A stretch of 64,000 nucleotides of DNA, taken from NCBI GenBank assembly GCA_021324655.1, contig JAJPIP010000097.1:1-64000 (forward strand), read 5' to 3'. A program made the position numbers and the translations under genes. This document shows positions 1-9,803 of the stretch, one piece after another. How positions within the stretch are numbered: position 1 is the stretch's first letter; each line of letters starts with the position of its first letter. This stretch comes from Pseudomonadota bacterium (GTDB lineage: Bacteria; Chloroflexota; UBA5177). Below the pieces are notes generated by a model, which saw only the letters and a list, made by a program, of their open reading frames with translations, had not been told where the DNA came from and made no database searches.

Positions 1-1210
1 CGCCGATCTTGATGAGCCGTAACCGGAGCGTCCCGAGCTGCAGGTGGGGGACGTGCAGGTCGGCCAGCCAGCGGCGGATGGTGTCGAGCAGCCAATACGC
101 GGCCGCATGCAACAGGAGCCGGAACTGGTTGGCCCAGAACCGGTGGCAGCTCAGACGGTCGGCGAAGCAATCGTCCTTGAGGTCCTTGATGCACAGCTCG
201 GGACGATCCCCGCGCCGGGTGTACCAGGTGTAGAGCGCCTCGGGCGCATCCTCCCGACTGGTGACGACAAAGCGGAGGTTGAGTCCCTTGTCCAGCACTT
301 CGGCCTTGTAGACGACCCGCCGCTCCCGCTCCCAGGTCTCCGCCTGGTACTGCCCCTCATCAAACAGCCGGACCTTCTCTCCGGTCTCGGCCCGCTCGCG
401 CGTTGCCTGCTCCGCCAGGTCCTGCGCCATCGCCTCCAGCCGGGGGTTGCGACCGAGCGCGATGGTGTAGGCGATGCCCTGCTGGTCCAGGTCCTCGTAG
501 AGGGCGGGCACCGCGAAGCCGGAATCCCCCCGGACCTCAATGGAGACGTGCGGCCAGTGGGCACGGAGCAGCCGCACCAGCCGTTTGAGGAGAGCAAGCG
601 CTCCCCGGCTGGCATGGCAGGTGCCCGGACGCAAGATGGCGGTGATGAGCTGGCCCGTGTCCCCATCGAAGATGAGCAGTGGATGGTACATGTACTGGCC
701 ATAGAAGCCGTGGTAGGCGACGCCTTCTTGCTTGCCGTGCGCGGGATCATCCGTCCCATCCAGATCCAGGACGATGCGAGATGGGATGCCGTCCCGTTCT
801 CGCTCCTGCCGGTAGAGCTGCACCAAGGCGCGGGCCAGGCGATAGCAGGCCTTGAAGTCGACGGCATTCTCCAGCCGGGACAGCGTGGGCTGGCTGGCCA
901 GGTCGGCATCGTCCGGGAGGCGGCCGCACACCAGCTTCAGGAGCGGATCACTGCGCAATGTGGCGGCGTCGTTTTGATCCTCATACCCACAGGCAACCTG
1001 AAAGATGCGCTGTCGGACCAGGGTCTCCAGGGAGTGACGGACCGAGCCACGCCGCCACTCGGGGATGTGCTGGGCGAGCCGGGCGCAGAGACCAAGCGCG
1101 GTATCGGCCTCCGCGAGCCAACAGAGACCACCATCAGAGGTGAGCTGCGGACCCTCGAACGATGCGGCGAGGTGGGAGGTGGGCAGACGGAAGTCGATAG
1201 ACTGGGACAC
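1..1210 (-). CDS. IS1380-family transposase (C-terminus outside window)
   Basis: Cut-and-paste DDE transposase of the IS1380 group; about 403 residues are visible. I chose GTG at 1208-1210 because AGGAG stands seven bases upstream; the next ATG is in another frame. Family landmarks seen in order are an N-terminal SDGGLCWLAEAD segment, the first catalytic Asp in VLDLDGTDDPAHGKQEG followed by YHGFYGQYMYHPL, the second Asp in EVRGDSGFAVPALY, and an acidic position in RPELCIKDLKDDC followed by the conserved FWANQFRLLLHAAAYWL segment. The known family length is roughly 430-460 residues, so little is missing. The frame is open throughout, so the copy may be active. Family identity is recognised from motifs; activity is inferred. 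Confidence 0.9.
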   Translation of the reverse strand, partial: MSQSIDFRLPTSHLAASFEGPQLTSDGGLCWLAEADTALGLCARLAQHIPEWRRGSVRHSLETLVRQRIFQVACGYEDQNDAATLRSDPLLKLVCGRLPDDADLASQPTLSRLENAVDFKACYRLARALVQLYRQERERDGIPSRIVLDLDGTDDPAHGKQEGVAYHGFYGQYMYHPLLIFDGDTGQLITAILRPGTCHASRGALALLKRLVRLLRAHWPHVSIEVRGDSGFAVPALYEDLDQQGIAYTIALGRNPRLEAMAQDLAEQATRERAETGEKVRLFDEGQYQAETWERERRVVYKAEVLDKGLNLRFVVTSREDAPEALYTWYTRRGDRPELCIKDLKDDCFADRLSCHRFWANQFRLLLHAAAYWLLDTIRRWLADLHVPHLQLGTLRLRLIKIG

Positions 1211-1290
1211 GAGGCATCTCCTGGGGAGGCGTGGTTTGACGCTTCAGCCTACCCCGTATCGGAGACTGCCTCGTGCTCTTTCAGCCCCTC
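1..1290 (-). mobile_element. IS1380-family insertion sequence, partial
   Basis: The transposase frame runs off the left edge, so only the transposase-start side of the element is visible. The element must end before the neighbouring binding-protein gene stops at 1305, so its outer end lies in about 1215-1304. I could not identify the terminal inverted repeat because the opposite end is outside the window. Confidence 0.55.
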
Positions 1291-1304
1291 ATGAACAAAA
1301 AAGG

Positions 1305-2915
1305 TTAGCTCTTGCTGTAGCTGACGAAACTGTAGCCCCAGACGGGGTTGAAGAAGTAGTTGTGCAGCGCCAGGGAGTGGAGGTCGTAGTACACCGGCGT
1401 ATACAGCGGGACGACCGGCGCGTCCTCCATGATCATGCGGTCGAGTCTGGGGTAGAGGCTGAGGCGCCTCTTCTGGTTCTGCATGATCTTGAGCTCATGA
1501 GCGTACCTGTCCACCTTCGGATCGCAGTACCAGGACTCGTTGTACGTGCCGGGCACCGCCGACTCGCAGCTCAGGATGGGCTCGATGAAGTCGTTGGGAT
1601 CGGGGAAGTCGAGCGACCAGGCGGAGAGGGTGATCGGCACCTTCTTCTTGGTCCCGACGGCGGCCGTCCAGGTGTTGCCGTCCACCGTCTTGAGGGAGGC
1701 GTGGATGCCGATGCCGGCAAGCTGCTGGGCGATGTTCTGGGAGACGCGCGGATCATCGCCGATGTTGTCCGTCCAGAACGTCGTGCTGAACCCATGGGGG
1801 TAGCCGGCCTGTTTCAGCAGCCGGCGAGCTTTGCCGGGGTTGTACGGATAGAGGTTGAACGCGCCGAAGCCCGGCATGGTGGAGGGCTCGATCGTGTTCT
1901 GGATGATTCCACGATTGTTGAGCAGACGCAGGATGATCTGCTTGTTGATGGCGTAGTTGACGGCGCGCCGCACCAGCTTGTTGGTGAACGGTTTCATCAA
2001 CGTGTTCATGGAGATGTAGTTCCAGGCGACGTTGGTCACACGGTCCACCTGCTTGCCCCACTTGGGATCATGGAGCACGGTCTCGAAGTCGGCGGACGAG
2101 ATGCCGTCACCGTCGAGGTCGGCCTGGCCGCGCTCGATCCGCAGCAATCCGGTGCTCTCGTTGATGCCGAACTGCGCTTCGATGGAGGCAAGGTGCCCCT
2201 GCGATCCCTTGAAATAGTGCGGGTTGGGCACGATCACCAGCCGCTGGCCGAGCACACGTTGCTGGAACATGTAGGGCCCGGTGCCCATGGGGTGCGTCGA
2301 GTCGAAGCCCTTGTTCCCGTACTTGCGGATCTGAGCCGGATCGACCACCGAGCCCATCGGCATGCCGAGGACATCGAGGAAGGTGGAATCGGGGGCATCC
2401 AGCGTGATGCGGAGACCGTACTTGCCGAGGGTCTGGATGCCGGAGACATGCTTGGCCTTGCCGTTGGAGTAGACCGTTGCGCCCCGAATTCCCAGCCAGA
2501 AGCTGGCTGCCCCGGACTGCGTCTTGGGGTTGATGACGCGTTCAAAGGAGTATTTCCAGTCGGCGGAGGTGACCGGCGTGCCATTCCAGAAGTGGAGGTT
2601 GTGGGCCAGGCGGAAGGTGTAGGTGCGTCCGCCGTTGCTGATCTTCGGTAGGGCGACGGCCGCGTCCGGCACGATCTTGTAATCGTAGGTGCTGTGGGCG
2701 CGGAAGGTGACCAGCTGGTCGTAGAGCGCATGAATCCACGGGTAGCACTCGCTGTCGTAGCAGAGCGCCGGGTCCAGGTGCGAGAGGTCGGTCTGGTAAT
2801 CGACGACGAGCGTCCCGTGATAGCGGCTGCTCGCTCCGCTCGTCCCGGTGCGCAGCGAGATTCCCAAGATCAGGGTCAGCAAGATCGCCAGGATGCGGGC
2901 AGCGCGTGATGTCAT
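1305..2915 (-). CDS. ABC transporter substrate-binding protein, family 5 (OppA/DppA-like)
   Basis: Extracytoplasmic solute receptor that would deliver peptides or similar solutes to an ABC importer. The 536-residue product has an N-terminal hydrophobic signal (ARILAILLTLILGI) without an obvious lipobox cysteine. Family 5 features follow: DYQTDLSHLDPALCYD near the start, the YTFRLAHNLHFWNGTPVTS block typical of SBP_bac_5, and ARRLLKQAGYPHGF in the second half. GGAGGAGG lies just before the ATG. No permease or ATPase gene is adjacent; downstream is an insertion sequence, so partners may have been lost or lie elsewhere. Ligand is unknown. Confidence 0.88.
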   Translation of the reverse strand: MTSRAARILAILLTLILGISLRTGTSGASSRYHGTLVVDYQTDLSHLDPALCYDSECYPWIHALYDQLVTFRAHSTYDYKIVPDAAVALPKISNGGRTYTFRLAHNLHFWNGTPVTSADWKYSFERVINPKTQSGAASFWLGIRGATVYSNGKAKHVSGIQTLGKYGLRITLDAPDSTFLDVLGMPMGSVVDPAQIRKYGNKGFDSTHPMGTGPYMFQQRVLGQRLVIVPNPHYFKGSQGHLASIEAQFGINESTGLLRIERGQADLDGDGISSADFETVLHDPKWGKQVDRVTNVAWNYISMNTLMKPFTNKLVRRAVNYAINKQIILRLLNNRGIIQNTIEPSTMPGFGAFNLYPYNPGKARRLLKQAGYPHGFSTTFWTDNIGDDPRVSQNIAQQLAGIGIHASLKTVDGNTWTAAVGTKKKVPITLSAWSLDFPDPNDFIEPILSCESAVPGTYNESWYCDPKVDRYAHELKIMQNQKRRLSLYPRLDRMIMEDAPVVPLYTPVYYDLHSLALHNYFFNPVWGYSFVSYSKS

Positions 2916-3031
2916 CTATTCCTCCTCCGATGCCTGTCCGTTGATGGTAGCGTGCGCCGGTCACGCGGACTAGCGGCGGACTCAGCCGCAAGTGATCGGT
3001 TTGAGATCAACAACGAGCGAGGGAGGCAAGA

Positions 3032-3067
3032 AGCAACAGATGACCGGTGAGCCGGTCATCTGTTGCT
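3032..3067 (-). terminator. Perfect 16-bp hairpin between two minus-strand genes
   Basis: Two perfectly complementary 16-base arms (3032-3047 and 3052-3067) are separated by the loop TGAG. It lies after the stop of the spherulin/beta-helix gene and before the binding-protein gene. There is no T-run, so it is either a non-canonical terminator or an mRNA-stabilising stem. Confidence 0.5.
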
Positions 3068-3140
3068 GTGTCACCGCTCTGGATGTGGGACAACACCATC
3101 AGGGTGAGCTGCGGGGACAGCCCCCCTGTCCTGGTGGTTC

Positions 3141-6100
3141 TCAGGAACAGGTGCCGTAGGGCTGCATCTGTGTCGTGATGTTGGTGAAGGTATTGCCGGA
3201 CACGGTGGGGGGCGTTCCGGGATAGGTGGTGATCCCGTAGTTGGCGTTCGACAGTGTGTTGTTGGTGATCGAGACGGTGCCCGGAGACATCATGCGAATC
3301 GATGAGGTTCCGGTCAGGCTCGCGCTTGGGCCCATCGACACCGTGTTTCCCGTCACGCTGATGCCACTGAGCGCCGGACAGGTGCCGTCTCCAATCTCGA
3401 TGCCGTTGTAGAAGCTGCCGATCCCACCGATGGTGTTGTTCTGGATGCTGACGTTTGAGGCGTAGTCGGAGATCGCCGCGTACATATCCTGCTTGAGGGT
3501 ACCGCCGGTGTACGAGGGGGAATTGCTGTTGTCGTTCAGGTAGGGGTTGACGATGGTGTTGTTGGAGACCGTCACGCCGGGAGTCTGAATCTTGATGGCT
3601 CGCTTGGCGCAGAAGTCGAAGGAGTTGCTGTCGATCGTGAGATTGGCGGTCTGGCTGGAGCCCTGGATGACGACGCAGTCACCGTCATCGCGCGGGCCGA
3701 CCAGATGGAAGGTGCTCCGCTGAATGGTGACGTTGGTGGGGATGGTGGGCGCGGTGCCGGGAGAGATCAAGACGCCGCGTGCCACGTCGCTCACCGGGGT
3801 GCAGGTCGAGCACTCGGGACGGACCGCGACCACGTTGCTGACGGTGACGGTATCCAGGCGGATACCGTCCGTTCCGCCATAGATGCGAACGCCGATGGGG
3901 GTCGCCGTGTAGTTCGGGTCGCTCGGATTGGAGGTCTGGGTGAGGTTCTCGATGAGGTCCCGGCTGAAAATGACGTTCGTGGATCCATTCTCCACGCTCA
4001 CACCGCGTGTCACCTCTTCCGCTCCATCGAGGGTGACGCCGGAGATCAGGGTGTGCGAGCCGGACACATCGAGGAACTGGAAGCCGGGCGCGGTGGGTTT
4101 GAGGATGGCTCCGTCGCCGATCACACTGACGTTGCTGCCGATGTTCAGGCCGACGGCCGGATTGATGCCGTAGGTGCCGGCCGGAAGGTAGAGGATGCCA
4201 CCGCCGCCTGCCTCGAGGTTATTGATGGCCTGCTGCAACGCGGCCGTGTTGTCGGTCGTGGCCGACGGGACAACTCCGACGTTGGTCGCGTTGACGATAG
4301 AACCGCTCTGACAGTAGAGGGGAAGTGCGTTCTGCGTGACGGTGTGGCCGGCCGCATCACTGATCGTCACGTCGGCCGTCCCCCAGCCCGTGTAGTTGTA
4401 ACAGGCAACCGCCCAGCTGACCGGCTGAGGATCGATGTTCCCCGAGCTGTCGGTCATCAGACTGGTGTAAAACTGCGGGGAGTAGGCCATGGTCTGGGTG
4501 ACACCGGGATAGTGGACGGTGATGGTCAGGGGGCTGTTGGGGGCAAAGCCGCTGCCGCTGACATTGAAGTACGTCCAGCCCGGATTGGACGGATACGGAT
4601 TGCTGGAGACGACGTTGATTGACGGAACTCCCTGTAGCGCCGCCAGCTCCGCGGACCAGTAGGGATCGGTGGCCACGCTGTTCCAGGCGAGCGACGGCGG
4701 GTTCGGCGTCACGTAGACCCAACCGGCGTTTCGCTGCTGGGCGAGCGTCACAAGCCGGCCGGTCGAGGCGGCGTCCGGCGCATCGTACAGGAGGTGCCAG
4801 AAGCGGTCGGCAGGATAGTTGCTCACCCAGCTGGGTTGGGTGCTGGTGAGGTAACCGGCGGCATCCCCTTCGTAGGTCACCAGGATGTCGGCGGCGTCCA
4901 TATAACACTCATTGGTGCCGATGCCCGGATTGATGGCGGTGATGCCCTTGCCGCCCTTGGACTTCACGTAGGCGCTGAGCACCTGGTAGTACGACGTCGC
5001 GTCGGCGCAGTCGGTGGTCACCTCGTCGAAGAAGATGCCATCCAGGGTGGGATAGCACTGGTAGTACTGGTCGATCTCCGATTCCACCTCGGCGATCGTC
5101 TTGTCGTTCGTCCCGTTGTAGTCGGCGACCGTATTGGCGTAGCGGGTATAGACGTAGCCGAGAACCGCGATCCCTTTCGCCTGGCTGGCGGCAACCTGAG
5201 CCTGATAGGCCGTGGAGCAGCCGGAACCGGGACCATTGTGGGGGTTGATGACGGTCAGACCGACAGTGGGAGCTGCATTATCGATGGCCGTCCAGTCAGC
5301 CGTGCCTGGCTGGATATAGGCTGGTATCGCGAGGTGCTGCTGCGGTGAGCCGGTCGCATAGGTGAACTGGTCGGCGGGGCCGGTCGTACTGCCGGCACCA
5401 CCCGACGTGACGGTGACATCCACTGTCCCGCTCCCGGCCGGCACCGACCAGACCTCGATCAGCGAGTCGGAGACGACGGTGAAGGCGCCGGCCGCCACCG
5501 AGATCCCGCCGAACTGGACGTCGGTCGCACCGGTAAAACCGTTCCCCTGAACCTCCACCGTATCGCCGGTTCGTGCCGTCCTGGGGCTGACACCGGTCAC
5601 CGTCACTGTCGGCGCGGCGGCAAAGGCGGTACCCGTGAGCTGACCCACCGTGGGGGAGGATGTGCCGGAGAGAGAGGCAGTGACGCAGCCGCCACTCGCA
5701 CTCTGTGGCGAAACCTTCTGCCAGGCTGAACCGGTATACCACCACAGCAGGCGTCCGGAGCCACAGTTCATCACGGTGATCGCTCTGAAGGTGTTGCCGA
5801 GCGAGGTCGACAGGTCGAAGAACACCGTGCCGGCCGGGAAGGACGAGGATGTGCTGATCGGGTTCCCGGCGTACGATGCCGTGGTGATCGTGCCGCTTCC
5901 CTGGATGTTAAGGGAGAGCGTGTTGCCGCCGGCGAGCGAGCCGCCGGCGGTGCCGCTGCCGGTGATGGTGGTGCTCGAAGCGGTGGCAGCGGCGTCCGCC
6001 GTGGTGAATGACCACGAGTAATCGCAGCAGAGGTCGGTCCCTGTGGGACTCTGACCCAGATCTTGCGCCAGCAGGGCCTGGGCCGCGTCCTTGACGGCGA

Positions 6101-6497
6101 GAGTCGCGCTGTACGTGGTGCCGAGAGCGAGCGCCGGATCGGCCGTCACCGTGCCGGATCCGGCATCGTAGGTAATGGCCGAGGAGACGGACAGAGAACC
6201 GGTGCTCAGATTGAAAGCGGAGGGAATGAACCACTCGATATGGGTGCCCCAGGCCAGCCGCAGCGCGAAGTGGCCGGTTGCGAACTGCTGGCGGACCGTG
6301 GTCCAGGTGCGCGTGGAGGTATCAAGCGCCACGACGACGGCACGGCTGGTGGGCACGATCTGGCCGTCGGCGGGGGAGACTCCGGCGACCGGCAGCGGAC
6401 TGAAGGTGACGGTCGCCGCCGCCGCGGGCACCGGGCGCCCACCCAACATCAGAGCTCCGATCATCGCCAGCAGGCAGACGACTCCTACACCTCGCAT
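3141..6497 (-). CDS. Secreted multidomain spherulin-4 / right-handed beta-helix protein
   Basis: Large exported protein (1118 residues), probably acting on extracellular polysaccharide. Order of parts: signal peptide (residues 1-27); a Big_5-like Ig domain starting GVSPADGQIVPTS and ending near YSWSFTTAD; a Ser/Thr/Gly-rich beta segment; an IPT/TIG domain (about 300-380, VSPRTARTGDTVEVQGNGF); a spherulin-4-like TIM-barrel domain (about 385-620, with LGYVYTRYAN and LDGIFFDEVTTDC, the latter carrying likely acidic active-site residues); another beta domain; then a pectate-lyase-3-type beta-helix opening with NTAALQQAINNLEAGGGG and continuing through many Asn-rich turns (SNNTIV, IQNNTIGG, VTGNTV) to the C-terminus. 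Spherulin-4 domains occur in polygalactosamine hydrolases. The fusion suggests a matrix or exopolysaccharide enzyme, but the substrate is not shown by sequence. Confidence 0.85.
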   Translation of the reverse strand: MRGVGVVCLLAMIGALMLGGRPVPAAAATVTFSPLPVAGVSPADGQIVPTSRAVVVALDTSTRTWTTVRQQFATGHFALRLAWGTHIEWFIPSAFNLSTGSLSVSSAITYDAGSGTVTADPALALGTTYSATLAVKDAAQALLAQDLGQSPTGTDLCCDYSWSFTTADAAATASSTTITGSGTAGGSLAGGNTLSLNIQGSGTITTASYAGNPISTSSSFPAGTVFFDLSTSLGNTFRAITVMNCGSGRLLWWYTGSAWQKVSPQSASGGCVTASLSGTSSPTVGQLTGTAFAAAPTVTVTGVSPRTARTGDTVEVQGNGFTGATDVQFGGISVAAGAFTVVSDSLIEVWSVPAGSGTVDVTVTSGGAGSTTGPADQFTYATGSPQQHLAIPAYIQPGTADWTAIDNAAPTVGLTVINPHNGPGSGCSTAYQAQVAASQAKGIAVLGYVYTRYANTVADYNGTNDKTIAEVESEIDQYYQCYPTLDGIFFDEVTTDCADATSYYQVLSAYVKSKGGKGITAINPGIGTNECYMDAADILVTYEGDAAGYLTSTQPSWVSNYPADRFWHLLYDAPDAASTGRLVTLAQQRNAGWVYVTPNPPSLAWNSVATDPYWSAELAALQGVPSINVVSSNPYPSNPGWTYFNVSGSGFAPNSPLTITVHYPGVTQTMAYSPQFYTSLMTDSSGNIDPQPVSWAVACYNYTGWGTADVTISDAAGHTVTQNALPLYCQSGSIVNATNVGVVPSATTDNTAALQQAINNLEAGGGGILYLPAGTYGINPAVGLNIGSNVSVIGDGAILKPTAPGFQFLDVSGSHTLISGVTLDGAEEVTRGVSVENGSTNVIFSRDLIENLTQTSNPSDPNYTATPIGVRIYGGTDGIRLDTVTVSNVVAVRPECSTCTPVSDVARGVLISPGTAPTIPTNVTIQRSTFHLVGPRDDGDCVVIQGSSQTANLTIDSNSFDFCAKRAIKIQTPGVTVSNNTIVNPYLNDNSNSPSYTGGTLKQDMYAAISDYASNVSIQNNTIGGIGSFYNGIEIGDGTCPALSGISVTGNTVSMGPSASLTGTSSIRMMSPGTVSITNNTLSNANYGITTYPGTPPTVSGNTFTNITTQMQPYGTCS

Positions 6498-6640
6498 CGC
6501 TTTCCCCTCCGTTTCTTTCGCAGTGCTATGTAGCGTGGGAGCATGTTATACCCGTGAACCGCCATTGTCAAGGCAGGTAATGGTCCCGTCGTGACGGTAG
6601 ACCTATATAAGGAGAGACGACCCTGAAGGAGAGTAACCGC

Positions 6641-7647
<1,007 letters not shown>

Positions 7648-7651
<4 letters not shown>

Positions 7652-8907
7652 GTGATCTGGAAGGTCGTGCTGCCGGTCTCGGTGCGGTTCCCGACGGTGC
7701 ATCGCACATCGGCGCGGGCGGTGCCGGTCACCGTGCTCCCCACATGCCAGGACCAGCTGACGGTGCCGCCGGCGGCCGTCTTCTGTCCCTGCAGAGCACC
7801 GGCATGCGAGACGTAGCCGTCGGGATACGTCACCGTGATGCCGCAAGAGGCGCCGTTCGTGGTGCGCGCCGTAATGGTCAGGAGCTGGCCGCGCGTGACC
7901 GAGGACGGTGAGGCGGTCACCTGAACGCCGTGGCTCCCGGCCGGCGGGGGCGGAGGCGTGACGGGAGGAGGTGCGCCGCTCCCGCCCCAGTCGCCACGAA
8001 ATGTCCTCTCGACCACGTTCGCGACGGCCCGGTCCGTGACCAGGATGCCGGCCTCACGATTGTGATCGAGCGAGGTGAAGGAAATGTTTTCGGAGCCGAT
8101 GAAAACCCGATTTCTATCGGCGACGATGGCCTTGGCATGAACGTACGGTGAGGCCATGATGTGGACCTTGACTCCGCCGCGGCGCAGGAAGGAGACTCCG
8201 CTACTGTCGGCGGAGGTGATGAGTCGCACGCGGACATGGTGGTGGGCGGCGCCCGTCAGCCGGGACTCGAGGTCGGCATCGTCGACCTCCTCGGCATAGA
8301 CATCGAGGGTGTGATGTGCGCCGGAGATAAGACGATCGAGATCACTCCGCGCGTTGATCGGACTGAGCACCAGACGCGTGGACCCGATACGCGGCGTGCG
8401 CCTCGCCCAGTCGGCATCGAAGACGGCGGCGAGGGTGCGAGCGTCGGGAGCCGAGCGATCAATGACGCCGAATTCGCGGTTGCTGAACTGACCGCTGCCG
8501 GTGAGGTTGAAGGTGAAGATGCCGGCGACGGCCGTATCGACCACCATTGCCTTCTCGTGGGTATAGGTAAAGGCGCCCTCGTTGGCCCAGCGCACGTTGA
8601 CGCCGTCGGAGCGGAGGGCATCATACGCCTCACGCGCATAGCGGCCGCCACCGTAGGGCCGCTCCTCGAGCATGACGCGGACGTTGACGCCACGCCGCGC
8701 GGCCCGTCCCAGGGCGGCCTCGACAGTCCGGTCGGTCATCTCATAGACCTCGAGCCGGATCGAGTGGCGAGCGCTGCCGATGAGGGAGAGGGCGGGAGAG
8801 TCTCCCTGCCCGGGCTCGGAGAAGGCGCTCAGACTATCCCGGGCGGCAGCCGCATGCGGCTGGATCCCAAGAAGCGTGAGAAACAGGACAAGCGCAACGC
8901 GACGCAT
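7648..8907 (-). CDS. Secreted phospholipase-D-like protein with two HKD motifs
   Basis: Exported PLD-superfamily phosphodiesterase or nuclease, 419 residues. A signal peptide covers about residues 1-22. Both catalytic HxK(x)4D motifs are intact: H117-E-K119 to D124, and H257-A-K259 to D264, each followed by the expected N/S block (FNLTGSGQFSNREFG; IGSENISFTSLDHNREAG). A proline-rich linker after about residue 310 leads to a C-terminal Ig-like domain (VQVTASPSSVTRGQ to the end). The layout resembles secreted Nuc/EndA-type nucleases or cardiolipin-synthase-like enzymes; the substrate is undetermined. TATGAT five bases before the ATG suggests a leaderless transcript. Confidence 0.88.
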
Positions 8908-8912
8908 GGGGC

Positions 8913-8918
8913 ATCATA
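8913..8918 (-). promoter_or_regulatory. -10 hexamer TATGAT for the PLD-like gene
   Basis: TATGAT on the minus strand ends five bases before the ATG at 8907. Transcription would start at or next to the start codon. No clear -35 box is visible. Confidence 0.5.
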
Positions 8919-8993
8919 GCACCCTCTCTGTCTCTCGCCATGGGTGCCGGCTCTGAGGGGGGCCGACCGGTATCTCCTCTTCTCGTTACCCCC

Positions 8994-9024
8994 TTGACGC
9001 TTTAATGCAATCGGCGTCTATGAT
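8994..9024 (+). promoter_or_regulatory. Candidate promoter of the GYD gene
   Basis: TTGACG (8994-8999) and TATGAT (9019-9024) are separated by 19 bp, slightly long for a sigma-70-type promoter. They lie directly upstream of an AAGGAGGGAG ribosome site and the ATG at 9060. Confidence 0.4.
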
Positions 9025-9059
9025 GATGGGCAGGGTGTGGCGGGACCAAGGAGGGAGAT

Positions 9060-9353
9060 ATGCCGACGTACATCATTCTCGGCAACATGACCGACCAGGG
9101 CGCCAAGAACATGAAGGACCTCAAGCAGAACGTGCAGCAGAACCGGCAGTCGGGAGAACGGCTCGGGTTAACCGTCAAGGGCTGGTATCTGACGCAGGGA
9201 CAGTACGACTTCGTGGTCGTTGTCGAGGCGCCGGACGACGAGACGATGGCGGCCCAGGTGTTGACCGTCGCCGGACGCGGGAACAGCCGCTCGGAGACGC
9301 TACGCGCTTTCACCCTCGACGAGTTCGACCAAATCGCGCAGAAGATTGGCTAG
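9060..9353 (+). CDS. GYD domain protein
   Basis: Small cytosolic protein of 97 residues in the GYD family, a ferredoxin-like fold of unknown function related to dimeric alpha/beta-barrel proteins. The start MPTYIILGNMTDQG and the characteristic GWYLTQGQYDFVVVVEAPDD segment are typical; the name motif GYD is here GQYD. A strong AAGGAGGGAG precedes the ATG. No operon partner is obvious. Family membership is recognised; no biochemical role is known to me. Confidence 0.88.
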   Translation: MPTYIILGNMTDQGAKNMKDLKQNVQQNRQSGERLGLTVKGWYLTQGQYDFVVVVEAPDDETMAAQVLTVAGRGNSRSETLRAFTLDEFDQIAQKIG

Positions 9354-9368
9354 CCGGTAGTCAGGAAC

Positions 9369-9422
9369 GTTATCCCGTCACACCCCGACCACTTTGCGGC
9401 TCGCCGTGACGGGCCGGGTAAC
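9369..9422 (+). promoter_or_regulatory. Long imperfect hairpin upstream of the pilin gene
   Basis: GTTATCCCGTCAC (9369-9381) can pair with GTGACGGGCCGGGTAAC (9406-9422) with small bulges around a 24-base loop. A second small stem (ACCTC, loop CGAAA, GAGGT) follows at about 9432-9446. It could end GYD transcription or form a structured leader for the pilin mRNA. I did not recognise a known riboswitch class. Confidence 0.35.
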
Positions 9423-9557
9423 GGAGCATGAACCTCCGAAAGAGGTGGGCCGTTCTACGGTCGACAGCTCGGCCCGCGCGCTTTACGATCACGGTGGGGA
9501 TACGGGGGGACCGGCTCGGTGCGAGCCGGGACGCCGACAAACAGAGACGCGGTTCGC

Positions 9558-9803
9558 ATGAGAGTCATTCTGTTTATCCGTATCCTTCCCCGCGACGAGG
9601 GGCAGAACATGGTGGAATATGCCCTGCTCGCCGCCCTGTTGGCGGTCGCCACCGTGGGCGTTCTCCTGATGGTCGGGCCAGGGCTCCACAGCGCGTACGC
9701 CACGGTGACGAACGGGCTGGCCCTGGTCAGCCAGCAGGTCGCCAGCGCAAGCCATGCGGGCTGCCCCGTTCCGGATCCTGTGCACAATCCCCACTGCCGC
9801 TGA
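9558..9803 (+). CDS. Flp-type (class III) pilin-like protein
   Basis: Short type IVb pilin-like membrane protein, about 81 residues from the ATG at 9558. The prepilin signature is clear: a positively charged leader (MRVILFIRILPRDEG), the G/Q cleavage region followed by NMVEYALLAA, and one continuous hydrophobic helix (LLAVATVGVLLMVGPGL). The conserved Glu five residues into the mature part is present. A GTG at 9519 would add 13 polar residues that do not fit a pilin leader, so I prefer the internal ATG. No tad secretion genes occur in this window, so assembly proteins must be encoded elsewhere. The 3' end overlaps the convergent CoA-transferase gene by 77 bp. Confidence 0.78.
   Translation: MRVILFIRILPRDEGQNMVEYALLAALLAVATVGVLLMVGPGLHSAYATVTNGLALVSQQVASASHAGCPVPDPVHNPHCR

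Noticed and set aside
44-1294. Long plus-strand frame opposite the transposase
   Set aside because: It is antisense to the recognisable IS1380 transposase and has no family motifs.
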